DNA of 64,000 bases, taken from NCBI GenBank assembly GCA_023238725.1, contig CM041550.1, forward strand, positions 21,238,086 to 21,302,085. Reading direction: 5' to 3'. Both the position numbers and the translations under genes were made by a program. Under the pieces are notes generated by a model. The model searched no databases. It was not told where the DNA came from and saw only the letters and a list, made by a program, of their open reading frames with translations. Of the stretch, positions 12,521 to 26,996 are shown in pieces (the first letter of the stretch is position 1; every line of letters begins with the position of its first letter). The DNA comes from Scortum barcoo (taxonomy: Eukaryota > Chordata > Actinopteri > Centrarchiformes > Terapontidae).

Positions 12521-15500
12521 TTTCTCAATTTTAATTTCTTAATCAAAGCTAATGGTAGTTGCATTCAGACCCTGAATCAAAGCACCACTATATCCTGGAA
12601 CTTGAATGATCAGTTATTGACATAAAACAGTTAATTACTGTATGAGAGCTGTAGGTGTCATAAAGTTCTTTAATGAACGTTATTTATCTGTTTAGATTCA
12701 CTGGCATTAGCGCTGTGCACCATACTGTGAGTATGTCCTTTGCAGCCTTGCTTGGCCATCCGAAACATCCGGGTTTGTAAAGCCATATAGCCAGCCACAT
12801 CAGTCAGGTGACTAACTTTGGTTGGACACATAATAAAATTTCCTCTGCCAAGCCTCCACTCCCAGAGGAATTTGCTTTAAACCGGTGTCTGGATTATTTT
12901 AGTCTCACAGGATGGCAAGTGGTGTTTTGGAGCGTCTTGACTCCACCAAGTAGACTCTCAGATGGGAAATGCTGACACATCATACAAGGCTGTGATCTGA
13001 CTTGGCTTCAGCTGGGCCACTCCAGACATGACTGTGAAAACCACAGCTGGTAGCAGGTACCATGATTTCATGGTGCTTCTCGAGCTGCTGTGTGTCTGCA
13101 CAGCATGGAAAAATCAGTCTGAAGCTGTGTCTCATCAGATGGTATAGTAGCAGGGACTACTTTGTGACTTCGAAACAGCCTGCCAACTGACTGACTGAAG
13201 AGGCGTTTTACCATCAGGAATTTGGCTTGGAAATTCTTTACCCAACCAGGCTGGCTGACTGCTGCAGACAGACTGATTGGCTGGCTGGCTTTGGAAAGGA
13301 AGGAAACATCTTCCTTCCCGCCATTGTGCTGGGCAGGAAAGGATGGACTGCAGCCAGCTGACAGCTGTTTCCTGGTGGATGAAGGAGGAATGGGTGCGTG
13401 GGTGGGTGGTGAGGTTGTTGTGCTAGTAGTGAGTGAATGTGTTTTTTTTTTTTTTTTTTTTTTTATTGTCTGCTTTTGACTGTTTCTACAAAGAACTGAA
13501 AGATTGAGTGCTTAAGTTTTTATTTCAAATTAGTTTCACCTCAGTTTTTTTGTACACTGTGGATTACACACTGACATAAGTGATTGCATGTTTTTACCCG
13601 TTCACTACAAATCACATTACTCCCAAGATTTTTAAAGCAAACCTTATGTTTACAGATTTATTGCATTCTAGACAGCAGTTGTTTTCATTTTGTGTTGTAT
13701 AAAAATACATTTACAGAGGTTTGGAGAAACTTACAGGAGCTATGTCATTTATCAGAGTGCAAGTGTAGGTCTTTTCTTAGTTTGTGGATATTTAAAGGTA
13801 CTTGTAAATATTATTTTTTTAAATTACTGCTAGATTCAGTGTTTCTTACTATTATGCAGTTTTTCCTTTAGAACGTCTGAAAGTACTGAAAGTGTTTCCT
13901 TCCTCAATATAACATTTACACGTTTTTTTTTTTTAGTATTGTAATCATGAATTGTTTACGTTTTGTCCTACGTTTGCTAGTTGCTGTCCTGTTCTTTGAC
14001 TATGTTATTGCATCATTGACATTAACATTACACTTGCTCAGATGGGTGCATCTTGAAATGTTGGCCATCAGGAACCGCAAGTCTGTAAGATGGTGTGCCA
14101 CTGTTGCAGTTTTGGTGTCATCACTGATTGTATCAAGTTGAACCACTGAGTACATTTCAGTTGTATTTGATAGTTGAGAGATAAAATCACAGTGTTTCAG
14201 TATTCTAATGATTTGCCCAGACTAAACTATATTTTTTTAAACATGTTTCAATTTTATGCCTCAGTTCTATCAACACTGTCCTCATGTGCCCCAGCTTCCT
14301 CTCCCTCACTCTTCTGTTTCCGATTTCTCTCGCCCTCTTCTCAAGCTCTCCTCTGTTCCTTCACTCCCATGTCTCATTCTTTCTGTAACTCTGCGGCCAG
14401 CTGTGCTCTGAACTGTTTGTCACAACAGCACGAGATAGCATGATACATATTACAGCTCCTATGTCATTGCCCTTAGTGATTTTAACCATACAGTATTACT
14501 TGTATTCATTTAAAACTCTGAGAAAATGTCAGAATGTAATGAACACATTTGTTGAGTTCTGTACAAGTTGTTCCTCTGAGGCGTAACTACAGAATACATC
14601 TGAATCATTTGCAAATGTTTGAATAGATTTTTTTTTTTCATATTCAGCTGTATACTGTACTTCACTTCTGAGGGAAAAATACTCCTTCTGTTAAACCGCT
14701 CATATTCTAGCAAGATAGATGTTTATTTTTGTTTTCAAAAAGCCATAATTACAAGCTCCAGTTATCCATCTGTGTTGAACCATCTTTCTCTGCCGGGTCT
14801 GTGGTTCTAGTGGCTCGCTGAGAGTAGACGTCATTAGCCTGTTCTCTGCTACTACGCCAAACCAGGCTCACCAAGGCTCGTTTTAGCTGCTTTTTCATAC
14901 AGTTATGATATCCATGCTGTGAGTGACTATGATTAGAACTAGTGACCTGACAACAGTGCAAGTGTTTTTTTTTTTATTTGTCTTTTTTTATACAACATCC
15001 AGTTTATTGTGCCTGCTGCTTCTTTTACTGTTCTTCTTCATTCAAAACATGTCAGCTTACACAAAATACTGTTTTGGTAAACCAACTGTCATGACAATAG
15101 CGGCGCTGTAATGTGTTAAACTTAGTGACAAATGCAGCACAGCCACATGAGATATTTGCTTTGCATTATTAGTACTTTAAGTTAAGTAAATGTTATGTTT
15201 ACATTCATTGTTACTCACCAAAATACAGCGTTTCTTTCAGAACTTACCAGAATTTTGTATGCATTTCCTTTCTCAAAATTTTTTTTAACATTTGAAATAC
15301 AGCAGTGTTTCCATTAATGTTTACCAGCTCTCAGTCTTCTTCCTCCCAATCTTGATGGATTGCAACATATAGTATCTTTTGACATGTTCCCACCACCTGC
15401 ACATCAGTGGAATAGTGTAAAACCATTAGCAGGAGTGTGTACAGCATCACCCATGAGATAAACAACACGAGCACCTACTCATAGAAAAACAGCTCCATAG

Positions 15501-16873
15501 CTCTATTAGAGGTCCAAAACTCCACAGGGAGCCGTCAAGACAGTACTCACAGCTCCAGTATAACCATGTGAGAGTGGATGAGAAAACAGTGATGCTCATA
15601 TCACAGTAACACCAGAAGCACAGCAGTGAAACAAAGCCAGAGAAAGACTTTTTGTTGGGGCAGGGTGTGAAACAGTGTGCTATTTTAGTGGGCCACACTG
15701 CAGTTATTTCCTCCACTGTGCTGGTTTGGTATCTTAGTGATATATGATAGTATGGTGGTATTTAACAGGTGCTTTCTGTGATGCACGGAAAACATGATGA
15801 CTATACGATCTTCAACATGGAAAGGAGAGAACGCTGTGTGGGGATTAAAGCAGTGGATGTAATTGGGCATGACTGTCGCAACCTCCAACACGCCCACCTA
15901 TAACAGACAATAATGTATTCTTTTTGAGCCCCCCCGTATCCACTTGAGTATAATCTATGCCGCGCCGCAGCGTTCACGATAATTAAGGCCCTGTATGTTA
16001 CATTGAAGCACTGAACATAGCCATTCTTTTAAAAGTGATGCCTTCTCTCGCGCCGCCTCCATGCCTATGCCTGCGCACGAATCAGTTCAGTGCCAAAACA
16101 CTACCTCCTGTACAGTGTGCTTATTCCCTTCTTTGAGGCCACAGTAGAGATACATGTGATCACACCTCGGCACATCGAGGTTGGGCTAAGGATTGGCTTG
16201 CAGGAAGTAGTGGAAAAGGACAGCACCACTTCTATTTTAACCAGAAAAAGAAAAGTGTAAACTCATCAAATCTCAAATTGTAGCTGCTTGATTTTGCTGT
16301 AAGTTGTTTTTTTTTAATTTTATTATAAAAAATGATTAATGATGGGTTACTCAAATTACGCCACATATTGTGCGTGCTGACGTCTCCCACACACATTTAT
16401 GATTTATGATTTAGTGATTTAATCAGAAAGTGAGGTACCAGTTTAGCACTCTGCATGGGTTCATGTCACTGGTACATGTCACAGACCTCTGAGAAGTTTT
16501 GTAGTTTTAATTCAGGTCCATCTTTCAAGTCTCAGAAGTTCCCATGCAGTTCCTGTAATGGCTGCTAAACAATGGTTTTAAGACAACTGGCTGTGTTAAA
16601 GGGAACATCAGCTTCTCTGTTTAAAAAAAACAAAAAAACAAAAAACACTTTAACATGTTTGTAGTGACTACCTTACTGTTACCCTGCTATGAAAATGTGA
16701 AAACGTGTTGTAGGCTTAAAGGGTCCTGAACTCTTTCTTTTGGCCTCACTTTCTCTAGGTTGTGTACTATTTTTTCTTTTTTTTCTTTTCTAGCTTTCTG
16801 CTTTGATCCACTACTCCTAGCAGTGGTCTGTGGTTTCCATGGTGATGAAAAAGCAGCTGCAACAAAAAACCTT

Positions 16874-16982
<109 letters not shown>

Positions 16983-17061
16983 CAATTTCAGCCAGGTGTG
17001 TCTCATCACCCACCTACCTACCTGCCTACTTCCCATCTTTACCACCACTGTCGACGTAGCC

Positions 17062-20000
17062 ATGGCGACCAGCGCCGTGCCAAGTGACAACCTGCCAACA
17101 TACAAGCTGGTGGTGGTGGGGGATGGTGGTGTTGGGAAGAGTGCTCTCACCATCCAATTTTTCCAGAAGATCTTTGTGCCAGACTATGATCCCACGATAG
17201 AGGACTCTTATCTTAAACACACAGAGATAGACGGACAGTGGGCAATACTGGATGGTGAGTACAAATGGATGTGCATGTGAAACTGAGCAGACATCTCTCC
17301 ATTCTAATCTTCTGTTTTATTTCATTTTTTTCCTCATTTTCCTTTTCATCCATCATCAACTGATAAGTGAACGTTTGTATTTGCTCTTAAAATTCGTATT
17401 TAGCTTTTAACTACATTCCTGCGGTAGCTGTTTCCTTCACTGAGCTCACTATGGAATAGTAATTCCCTGGAAAGAATTAATGACATTTAGAAAAAGGCAC
17501 TGCTATGGTTGTTGCATGTGGGAGAAATTATACATCATTCCATGATTTTATCCTTCCCGCAGTAAAGTATTACATTTATGTTGGAAACGTGTAAAATTCT
17601 GGAAAGAATTAGAAAACCACTTAAAAGTCTGTTTTACAGTTCACTGGAACGTCTTTGTGTGAACGTTTGACATTCTGTTATGAAATATTGACCTCTGCCA
17701 GGGTCTGAAAACTGTTCATACACAGCTGTTATGTAAGGCCAAGGCCTGAAGGTGACATTCAAGTAAAAGGTCATTGGGTCACTGAGTCACCAAAATCTAC
17801 AAGTCTCTTTCTTTAAAGATTATGAAAGTGCGTAGGTGGGATTGATCACATAAGTCCTGGAGGAAACAAAAGAAACTGTTATTTAGAAAGCAGGTCACAA
17901 TAACAAAAGTAAACAACATGACATGAAATGGCAAAATGAGCAGTTTGCCTCTGAAAAGAATTCAATAATACAGGGTGGTCTGTAGTGTTTATGTAAAGGG
18001 AAAAATAGTGTCACAATTGTAATACTTACTCAGACAATATATACAGTACAGCCCAAATGTCTGGGTGTGTTTTTCAATTAAAAAGTCAGTGAAAGAAAGA
18101 CCTTTAAATCAATACATTTTTGGGTCCCCATCTTCACAGTGCTGGACACAGCCGGCCAGGAGGAGTTCAGTGCCATGAGGGAGCAGTACATGAGGACAGG
18201 AGACGGCTTCCTCATCGTCTTCTCTGTGACAGACAAGGCCAGCTTTGAACATGTTGACCGATTCCATCAGCTCATATTACGGGTCAAAGACAGGTAGGTT
18301 CAACAGCTCGCCCGACCAGTGCATGTTCCATACAGGTAACAGGGGACAGATGAGGTAAGTGCTGAGAATGATCAGTTTCCTTAACTACATCATGTTGTGA
18401 TCTAATGTAAACCACTCATTATTCTGTAGCTGGAAATCAAATCACAGAGTGCCTAGCCAATACTTCCCTATAAAATGAGAGAATCTTGAAAAGAGAACAA
18501 ATGAAACAATAACTCCTGCCCAGAGAAATAATGTTTGGAAATGTGTTGGACCCACAGCACCCCCTTTTTGTTTAAGGAGCATGCTTTTCTTATATCCTTT
18601 TTAGTGTTTCATCTGTTGTTTATGATAAGATTTTACTTACCAAAGTAATTTGTGTGATTTAGGAATGCTGCAGCATCACTGAGTGAGTCATCAGATTGGT
18701 GGTAGCTAAATGAATACCTAGTTCATCCTAGTTATCTTAACCAGATAATTTGGAAGAGAAAACAAAAGAGAATGCCCTCGAATTGTCCACCACAATAAAC
18801 AACTGCATTAAGAATCTGTGTGTATAAAACTATGGTGAATATATGAAGTCAAAGTTAACTGTACCCGGAAGCTGAAGTTACCAAAAGAGGAAGTAGCTCT
18901 TATGTAAAAGACATTTATAATAGTGTAAAACTGGGGATTTGTTCATGATTCTCTGTCCAGAAATGTTTACGATTACGATTGTGCTTCACCGAATAAGTTT
19001 TTTTTTTTTTTTTTTTTTGTTTATAATGTTACAAATAGAAATTCTCCTAAAATAAAACCCAATAAGAAATTACTTTTAAGGCCACTAAGCTCCATCAAAA
19101 CATCATTTTATGTGGCCTTGTTTGACCCATTTAAGGACAAATACACCACGCATTGAAATTCAAAATATTAAATAAATTTAGTATTTTGAAGAGCATTTAT
19201 TCTCATTACAGGCTCTCAGGATCTCGTCCTTGTTTCCACTTTCAGATCAGTTGGACATAACATGAGATTTGTTTTTCAAACTGCTTGTGTTCGGTTGTGT
19301 TGTAAATGTCTGCTGCGAGAGAAGAGAACTCATCTGTTCTCTGACAGTGACTGACAGTAGCCAATAACACTGAGCTCGAGATGGAACAAAAATAGAAACT
19401 GGAACTGAGCAAGTTGCTGTTTGTCCATTTTTAGTGGCGCTCTCCTGTTTTCTATAAGATTTGAGTGTTGCAGTGTTGAGTGTTGACACCTCGCTTACAG
19501 TCTGTGTAGCATGTGATGCTCTTTCTAATCTAAGTGTAAATCAGATCTTTAAAATAGTCTGTCTAAGACTGTCAGAAATTTAAAAACACTCTTTGAGAAA
19601 GTCATTGTTCAGTTACACAGAAATACCTGAGAGCGTCTGTGTCCGTCTGTGTCTGTGTGTGTGTGTTCGTTTCCTCACAGGGAAGCCTTCCCCATGGTTT
19701 TGGTGGCAAACAAAGTGGACTTGGTCCATCTGCGAAAGGTCACTACTGACCAGGGCCAAGAGATGGCTGCAAAACATAACGTAAGTAGTGATCCTTTACT
19801 TAAGCACTTGTAGCAGAGTTTTTACATGTGCGTTTATGCACTACAGAGACTAAGGACAATAAAAGAGTCTGAAACAGCAGTGAGACGAAAGATCATTACT
19901 CAGAAGTGTGTCCTTGTATCGGAAAAAAATCAGTCCAAATTCTGAATAAAACTCCACCTGAAATAAATGTCAAACGGTTACTTTAGTTTCCACATCTGAA

Positions 20001-23000
20001 GTGTAGACTAATTGTAAATTCAGATATTTGCCCTGGGACATATGCATACAATATAATCTAAGGTTACACCTAGAACCATCAAAAAGCACTTTAATGAGAC
20101 AGACTCAGACTACATATACATTTTAAAACACTGTTTTAGTTAGAAATCAGTTTGTCCATATTAGTCCTTCATAGAGACCTCTGTCCACAGTGAAACACAG
20201 AAATCTTGTTTTGATCCTTTGTTCAGTAAGCAAAAAAATAAGAAAAAAAGCTGAGATGGCCATGCATGTATGTTAGTGCATGCGAGTTTGCACTGTGTCT
20301 ATAACAAGACTAAGAGTGACCTCCCACACAGTGTTATAAAGGCGAGATGACAGAGTGCAGCTTGAAGCGTTCAGCTGAAGGTATTCACAACCATCAAACT
20401 ATAGCTACCTAAAGCATATTTTAGTTTGAGGGTATGTGTGTTTGTTCAGTTCAGCCTCAACTCAGACTAAATTCAGCACTCAACAGAGACTCTGGTTCTT
20501 TCCGTTTCTTTCCTCCAGCCTCCCCTCTCCTCTGTACATTTGACTTCTCGTCAGTATTGACAAAGGGAGTAATTGCATTATAACACCCACAGTGGAGGTT
20601 TGCGGCTTGTTGCTGCAGACAGGTTGAGAAGAGAGTGTGAAGATAAATTGACTTTTAATCACCAAAGTTTAACTTGAGCTCTCCTCCCACTGGTAAATGG
20701 TGTGACTCTGGTGTTTATTACCCAGAAGCTACAGATCTGCTTTCGCCTCTCACCTCAAAACTCTGCAAAGCCCCATAATACACACACGTTTTTCTCACAA
20801 GTTGAACATTTAGTATTACTTTTTATTTACAGCCTACTTTATGGACAGCTTTGAGTTTTATTTAGCTTCTGTTGCGTGTGCGGCCATTTGTTTTAATCCG
20901 AGATGATGTCTTCTAGTGTGAAAAAAGCAGTCTGTTAGACAAGCTGGGGCACTGGGTAAGATTATCTGGTATAACTTTAAAATGGATCTTGTCATACCTG
21001 TCAAACAGGAAGTTTGTCTCTATTAATAACTACGTGTCATCTTGGCTTCTATCAAATATGATGTCCCTCATAGGTCAGTTTTGGGAACAGTTTTGTTCTT
21101 TGTGCATATGCTTCCATTGGGACATAGATGAAGGAAGGAAAATCCAACTCTAAGTGTCTTACTAAGGTGTTGGGCTACCACGTGCTGCAAGAAAAGCTTC
21201 AGTGCTCCTTTGCATTGATTCTGCAAGTCTCTGCGTTTATGTTTCCCCCTCATTTATTAAGGGTTTTCCTGTAGTCCCCCCCATCTGCATTATTCATAGA
21301 CATGGCATTACCTTTAATTTTTATGCTGATGACACGCAGATGTATCTGCCCATTAGAGTTCACTAAATAACAACCCATCCTAAACTCAATCTCACAAAAT
21401 TTCCTGCAGCTCAAGCAAAGCGGAGAGAGTTGTATTTGGCTCACAGCTCATAGTAAAACAAATCCTGCCATCTGCTGGTTCCCTGTTGGAGCACATCAAG
21501 CCTGCTGCAAAGAATCTTGGTGTTTGGTTTGATAGTAACTTAAGCTTTGAGCGCATAGACCAAAACTTTGCTGTATTGATTTTATCACAGAAATATTTCC
21601 TAAATCTAATGTATTTTATCTGTCAAAGAAGCAGCATATTAAATATCTTCATAATGCCTTGATTATTGCAAAATCTTCTTTACCTGCCTCAACCAAAAAT
21701 CTGCTGCAGACTGTACTGAACTCAGCTGGCTGGCTTTAACAAGATCCAAGAGAAGTGATCACATCACATCTGTTTTACTCTAATCTGTTCCCAATCTGTG
21801 TTGATTTCAGGGATGTGACATCTTGGGATTTTTAATGTCATGCACATGTCATGTTTTCTTTTTCTATTTTGGTTTTGAAATCGATTGATCCCAGCCTGAC
21901 AAACAAGCAGAACACTTGGGGCTGTTTACACACACTGACAAAAATCAGACACAGTTTCATCAGTATCATTTCCATGGCTGGCAGGCATGTGCGAGAGAAT
22001 GTCATTGTCTGTGGTGAGATTCAGTTAATGATAGTGGGCAATTTAGTTTTTAATTAGCGTTTTCACTGATGCCTGTTCTGTTCTGTTCCTGGCCATCAGG
22101 TAACTGTTGCTCGTGACCCCCATTGTTTCTTAACTATGTAGTGTTTGGTCATTTTATTCTGAGGGTTAAATGCTAATCATAATATGTCTCCCTGTACTGT
22201 ATATTACAGTACTTTATGTAGTTAGTCAACCAGATGACACTCCAACACCCCTTGTGCTTACATTTGGAATATTTCTGTTTGTTTCTTCAGATAACTTATA
22301 TTGAAACCAGTGCCAAGGATCCTCCAATGAATGTGGACAAAGCCTTTCATGAGCTGGTTCGTGTTATAAGGTAAACCTCTGTTTATTCTCCTGACATAAA
22401 TCTTTAGATAATCTTTGCATAAAATTGAATGCAAGACTCACTTGCAGAACAGTAGTAGTGATTGGCCTGGAATACTCTTTCGTTTACAAAGTAAAGTACT
22501 GTCATTACATTAAACAAAATAGTTTCAGCTCAAAGCATATCACCCTTTTCCCTGTTTGTTTTTCACTTTTTTGGAGGTCTGTGTTAATGAGAGTGTGTTA
22601 TGCTATGTAGGGGCAGTGGTTTTACTGAAAAACCCAAAAAATATATCCCAGAGCTGTTTCACAAGAATTTGATGTGTTACAATGTTTTCAATCATCATCA
22701 TTTAAGGGCTATACCTCAGACACTCAAATACACAGCTGTGATCACCTCTGTATTTTTAAATAGGAAATAAGCCAGATTAAAAGGAGTTTGTGTTTTCCAT
22801 GTGGCAGGTCTGTAACTGTCCCACAAGGAAACTCTTTACCCATAATGTATCAAGTCTGAGGAGAGTTGATGAATGAATCAATATTGCCCACTTGTGGTCA
22901 AACTGTAGACCACACTCTTTGAACATTACTGAGTTGCCTTAGGCTGCTTCAACATTCATCTATAAAATGTTTAATGTAAAATCTATGACACATACTATTA

Positions 23001-23265
23001 ATTGGCCCTCATCTCAGTATGACTCACTTGTGTAGCTGCCATTGTAAGTGTGATTCATAGTAGCTGTTGGACTTACTGGTGCAGAAATCATACATGTTTC
23101 AAAAAGCTTTACTTTTGTAATTAGTTAGTGAGGAGTTTCTCCTGTGTGATTCTCTGTGCCCACAGACAACAGGTCCCAGAGCGAAACCAGAAGAAGAAAA
23201 AGAAGATGAAATGGAGAGCAGAACGGTCCGCGGGTTCCCACAGGTTCCACTGCGCCATATTGTGA
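17062..23265 (+). CDS. mras: M-Ras (R-Ras3) small GTPase, complete coding region in five exons
   Basis: Coding exons: 17062-17254, 18140-18293, 19681-19780, 22291-22370 and 23166-23265; all introns are GT-AG. The 627 nt give 208 residues, the length of human M-Ras. The start is the ATG in GCCATGG, and the acceptor at 16991 leaves 70 nt of leader in this exon. Visible motifs are G1 GDGGVGKS (20-27), switch I YDPTIEDSY, G3 DTAGQ (67-71, with Gln71), G4 NKVD (126-129), G5 SAK (156-158), a polybasic stretch KKKKKMKWR (185-193) and a C-terminal CAIL box whose final Leu predicts geranylgeranylation and membrane attachment. Identity to human M-Ras is very high as remembered. From family knowledge, GTP-bound M-Ras recruits SHOC2 and PP1C to dephosphorylate RAF and support MAPK signalling. 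No frameshift or missing key residue is seen. Coding intron 3 (19781-22290) carries a LINE fragment. Confidence 0.96.
20970..21800 (+). mobile_element. LINE reverse transcriptase fragment in mras intron
   Basis: Decayed reverse-transcriptase blocks appear in order. Near 21062 a frame reads V-P-H-R-S-V-L-G-T-V-L-F, followed by M-L-P-L-G (usual form VPQGSVLGPLLF and MLPLG). The catalytic Y-A-D-D is intact at 21322-21333, followed by T-Q-M-Y. Near 21500-21540 comes a K-N-L-G-V-x-F-D block, and near 21755 R-S-D-H-I-T-S. An extra ~130-bp stretch separates the MLPLG and YADD blocks. Stops and frameshifts make it inactive. It looks like the YADDTQ-type fish LINE group; exact clade unresolved. Confidence 0.7.
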
Positions 23266-24385
23266 CCTCCCTCCTCTTCATCATTCGTAACATACTCACA
23301 CCCACATGCACACCCACTTACCTTTGGATGTCAGGGAACTCCCCAGCAGTGGTTAACTACTGGAGCACAAAAGAGAGGGAGGGGTGGGGGGGTTGATGAA
23401 TGGCTGGATGGATCTCGAGGGGAGGAATGAGAAGTCAATCTGAAATCTGATGTTCCCTCAACCCAAGGAATGAGTGCTGTGCGCTCTCTTAATATATGGT
23501 CCCTTTGAAAGGTCTTTAGGTCTCTCCCATCTGTACTGTGTGCCACTGAGCTGTTTCTCTACCAAGTGTAATTTTTGAATTTAATATCAAATGTGGCAGA
23601 AGAGGACAGACCTTGGGAAAAGCCACAGATCAGAATCACCTTGATATTGGAACCTTTGCCTTCTTGAGAAAGGGAAGGAAAAGCGAGGAACGGTGCCTCG
23701 TGTTTTATGGACTATCTCCAACAACCCACCGGTCATCACCTTTCTATCACACTCCTACAACTTCTGGAAGAAAAAAGCACCTGTGCGATCTTTAGACACG
23801 TCGTCTGTGTTTTCTCTCCATAGAGAGGATGCCGTAAGGGCAGGGCTGATCAATAAGAGAGCAGTGATAGTGTTTTCAATTTTTTTTTTTTTTTTTTGGT
23901 GGTGAAAATAGATGTTGTGTGGTGTCGTCGACGAGCGAGAGCTGTGAGTTGTGCGAGTAAAGTACGGTGTGCACCTCGTGATCATGTGATGTGCTGGTTG
24001 TGAAATGTCAATTGGGAGAGGATGGGAGGACATGTCGTGGCGAGCGAAAGAAATGTGAAGTGATGCTGAGAAAATGTGTCATATCGGTTTGACAGGTGGT
24101 GTTTAGATATTGTACCTGTAAAGGAAAGTAAGATTGGTCGGTGTATGTGGTTACACTTTAATGTAGACATAACAGGGTTTATACCAACACTGAGGTTTCA
24201 GCAGCCATGTTTACAGACACTCTTAGAAATGGATTATTTTCCCATCAGAAGGTCACACAGTATGTCAGAGCCTCTTTACGTCAAGTATCTGAAACTAATT
24301 GTGGTTCATTTAGGCTGCATCTTCAGTCGCTGTCAGTGGCAGGATGAGTGCAGTCTTCAGCAGTACTGTATGAACAACAGCCCTG

Positions 24386-24386
24386 A

Positions 24387-24416
<30 letters not shown>
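24386..24416. repeat. (ATT)n microsatellite
   Basis: About ten ATT units inside the probable mras 3' UTR. Confidence 0.9.
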
Positions 24417-24418
<2 letters not shown>

Positions 24419-26990
24419 TTTTTTGTCTTTGTAGTCTTAACAGATTCTCTACAAAACTTACTTTCCATGTTTTGTTTTTTTTTATCTAAAAAAAAATATA
24501 GAAAACTACAATTATATTTGTGATATAAAAAAAATCTAATTATAGGTGGCGATGTAAGCAAATTCAATGCTGTTTTACAAAAGACCTGTAGGACATTCTT
24601 AATGAACTAGAATAGATAAGGGAGCTTCAGGTTTCAGATTTGAAACAGGCTGGAGAAGCTGATTTGCACTGGCCACTAACCAAAATAATGTGATGTCACT
24701 TTATTTCAATCTTGGGGGCTTTTCAGACTGCACCGCTTGAATTCAGGACAACGTCACGAGAAGAGTCACGCTCAGTAAGAGGTAACGCTCCGTCAGTTTA
24801 GGGCTACGTTTAGGGCATACCGCGGAGTTAGAGAGCCTGTCTGAAGAGCCGAGGGCTCAAAGCCATGTTAACCTAGCTACAGACTTCAGTTCAGTTGTAG
24901 GAAAACCCACACACTCGAAGCAACAAGACATTCTGTGTACTCATGTTTGTAGCCGTGAGGTGGATAGGAATGTACATTTAATAACCTATGAAATGGCTTG
25001 TACTGTTAACGCACTAAAGTTCCAGTGGACAACTTTTTTTTTTTTTTTTTGTCTGGATGAATACCCTCTCTTGAAGGAATACATTTTTGCACTTTTAATA
25101 CAATTTCTGACTTTCCTATTGGCATGTTGTTTTCTGTTCAAATCTGTTCAGTGAAATAAATGAAAGGCACGGTCGAAACGATTTGAATGTAAAATCAATT
25201 GACAGAACAAGCAAAGAGGCGATTGGCCCCGTGTGCCTGTGTATGCCTGTTGCCTTGGAGATGATCGTGTCAGAGACTAGACAAAGTCGGAGTTCAATCA
25301 TTGGAAAAGTATTGAAATAAGTAACATATTACTCATTTATGAAATATGAAGGTTGAGTATGAAGCAACTCTTTTTATGGAATGGCATACAAATTCACCTC
25401 AGCATGAAAGTGGAGGATTAACCTCAGCAAAAAGGAGGAGTACAGTATTAATCTACATCCACCGTTAAAGGGACTTCGCTTTCCGGAGAAGGAGAGAAAA
25501 CATTGAAGTACTCGTCATTGAGCAATGAAGCAACAGACTCTGGATCAGAGAGGAAAAAAACAACAAAAAAGAAACCTGAATGTTTGAAAATGTTGCATCA
25601 TGTATGTTTGATACCATTTTGTATTATTGATATGATTCTTGCAAAGTGTTTTTCTAAACAACTGAATAATTTATTACTGTCTGTTACCTCAGCGTGTCCC
25701 AGACCTGGACAAAAAGCTTAACTCCCACCCCCCCTTTTTTTTGTTTCTTTCTTTTTCTTTGTTACTCTTAGTGGGTCACAGGTCTTTTGCCTTTGAGCCC
25801 CCATTGGAAGAGACTTGTAATGTGTTGTGGACCAAGATAAAGAAACAGAATTTGGTCCTGAGCTGAAAAAAGCATAAGGACCTCTGCGTTACTGGAGCTC
25901 ATGTGGACGGCCTCACAAGTGAATATGTAATCAAACACGGGTCACAATAGGGAAAGTTTGTTGTCCAACTTGTAGTTTTAAATGTTTCTTTGTTCAATGT
26001 GAAATTTTCTAGAGGAATACTTTTCGGAAAGATGCTTTGTCACTGTCTTGTTGAGAAGATTGATACCACTTTCACGCCTGCACACTAAACATAAATGTAA
26101 TAATTTAAATATAGCATAAAGACTGGAAACACAGGGAAGCAGCTGGCCTGGCTCTATGTTACAGTAACAAAATAAGCCTATCAGCATCTGAAAAGCTTAC
26201 TAATTGAGTGTGTTACATTTAGTTTGTTAAATCAATAATAACTGTGGTTTTATGTGCTGGATTATTTCTTACCTTTTGGACAGAGACAGGCTGTTTCCTG
26301 TCTTCATGCTAAGCTCAGCTAACAGGCCTGCTGTCGAGCTTCTTATTCAGTGCACAGATACATGAACAGTGGTGATCTTCTCATCAAACTCTCAGCAAGA
26401 AAGCGATTAAGCCCATTTCCAAAAATGTTGCACAATTCTATCAAGCAGACTGAACTCATGTACCAGCCAGGAGTCTGCTAGCTGACTATTAAGCTTTTAG
26501 GTTTGAGGTCCAAAATGCAATTTGAAATCTGAATGTTAAAATTTTTTGAATGAGTCATTATAGCTGGCACAAAGAAACCTGCTGATTTGTTAAACCATCT
26601 TCACATTTCAGGCAGACCAAATACACATGCCGAAAGTGAAAATAATTTTTGAGTTCTTTGACCCTGGTTTATATGTGAGTTAAATTGAGCACTTTTGTTT
26701 TCATTAATCGGAGAGGTAGCATTTCTTTTTTCCACGTATTGTTGAAGTTATGCAAATTATTTGAACTGTGTATGTCTTGAAACATTGTCAGTATGTAAAA
26801 GGCCGTATAAACTTAAGTTTGGGTTATAAAAAAAAAAAACAACAAATTTTGGAGTTGTCGCACCAGTTGTGTAATGTGTGTTTTTGGACAGGTCTGTTGT
26901 GTTCTAACTGGCTGTGTCAGACTGAGGAGCTAGACGAGTCACAAGCAAACTGTGGCCTTTTTATCTAGCCTCAGGGGTCGATTATATTTC

Positions 26991-26996
26991 AATAAA
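26991..26996 (+). terminator. Distal poly-A signal AATAAA of mras
   Basis: Canonical hexamer with a GT-rich downstream element about 55 nt later. It is the most complete poly-A signal downstream of mras. Confidence 0.55.

Noticed and set aside
16996..17061. Possible N-terminal extension of M-Ras in the same frame
   Set aside because: The frame is open, but the upstream start would be GTG. The ATG at 17062 has an ideal context and matches the family N-terminus.
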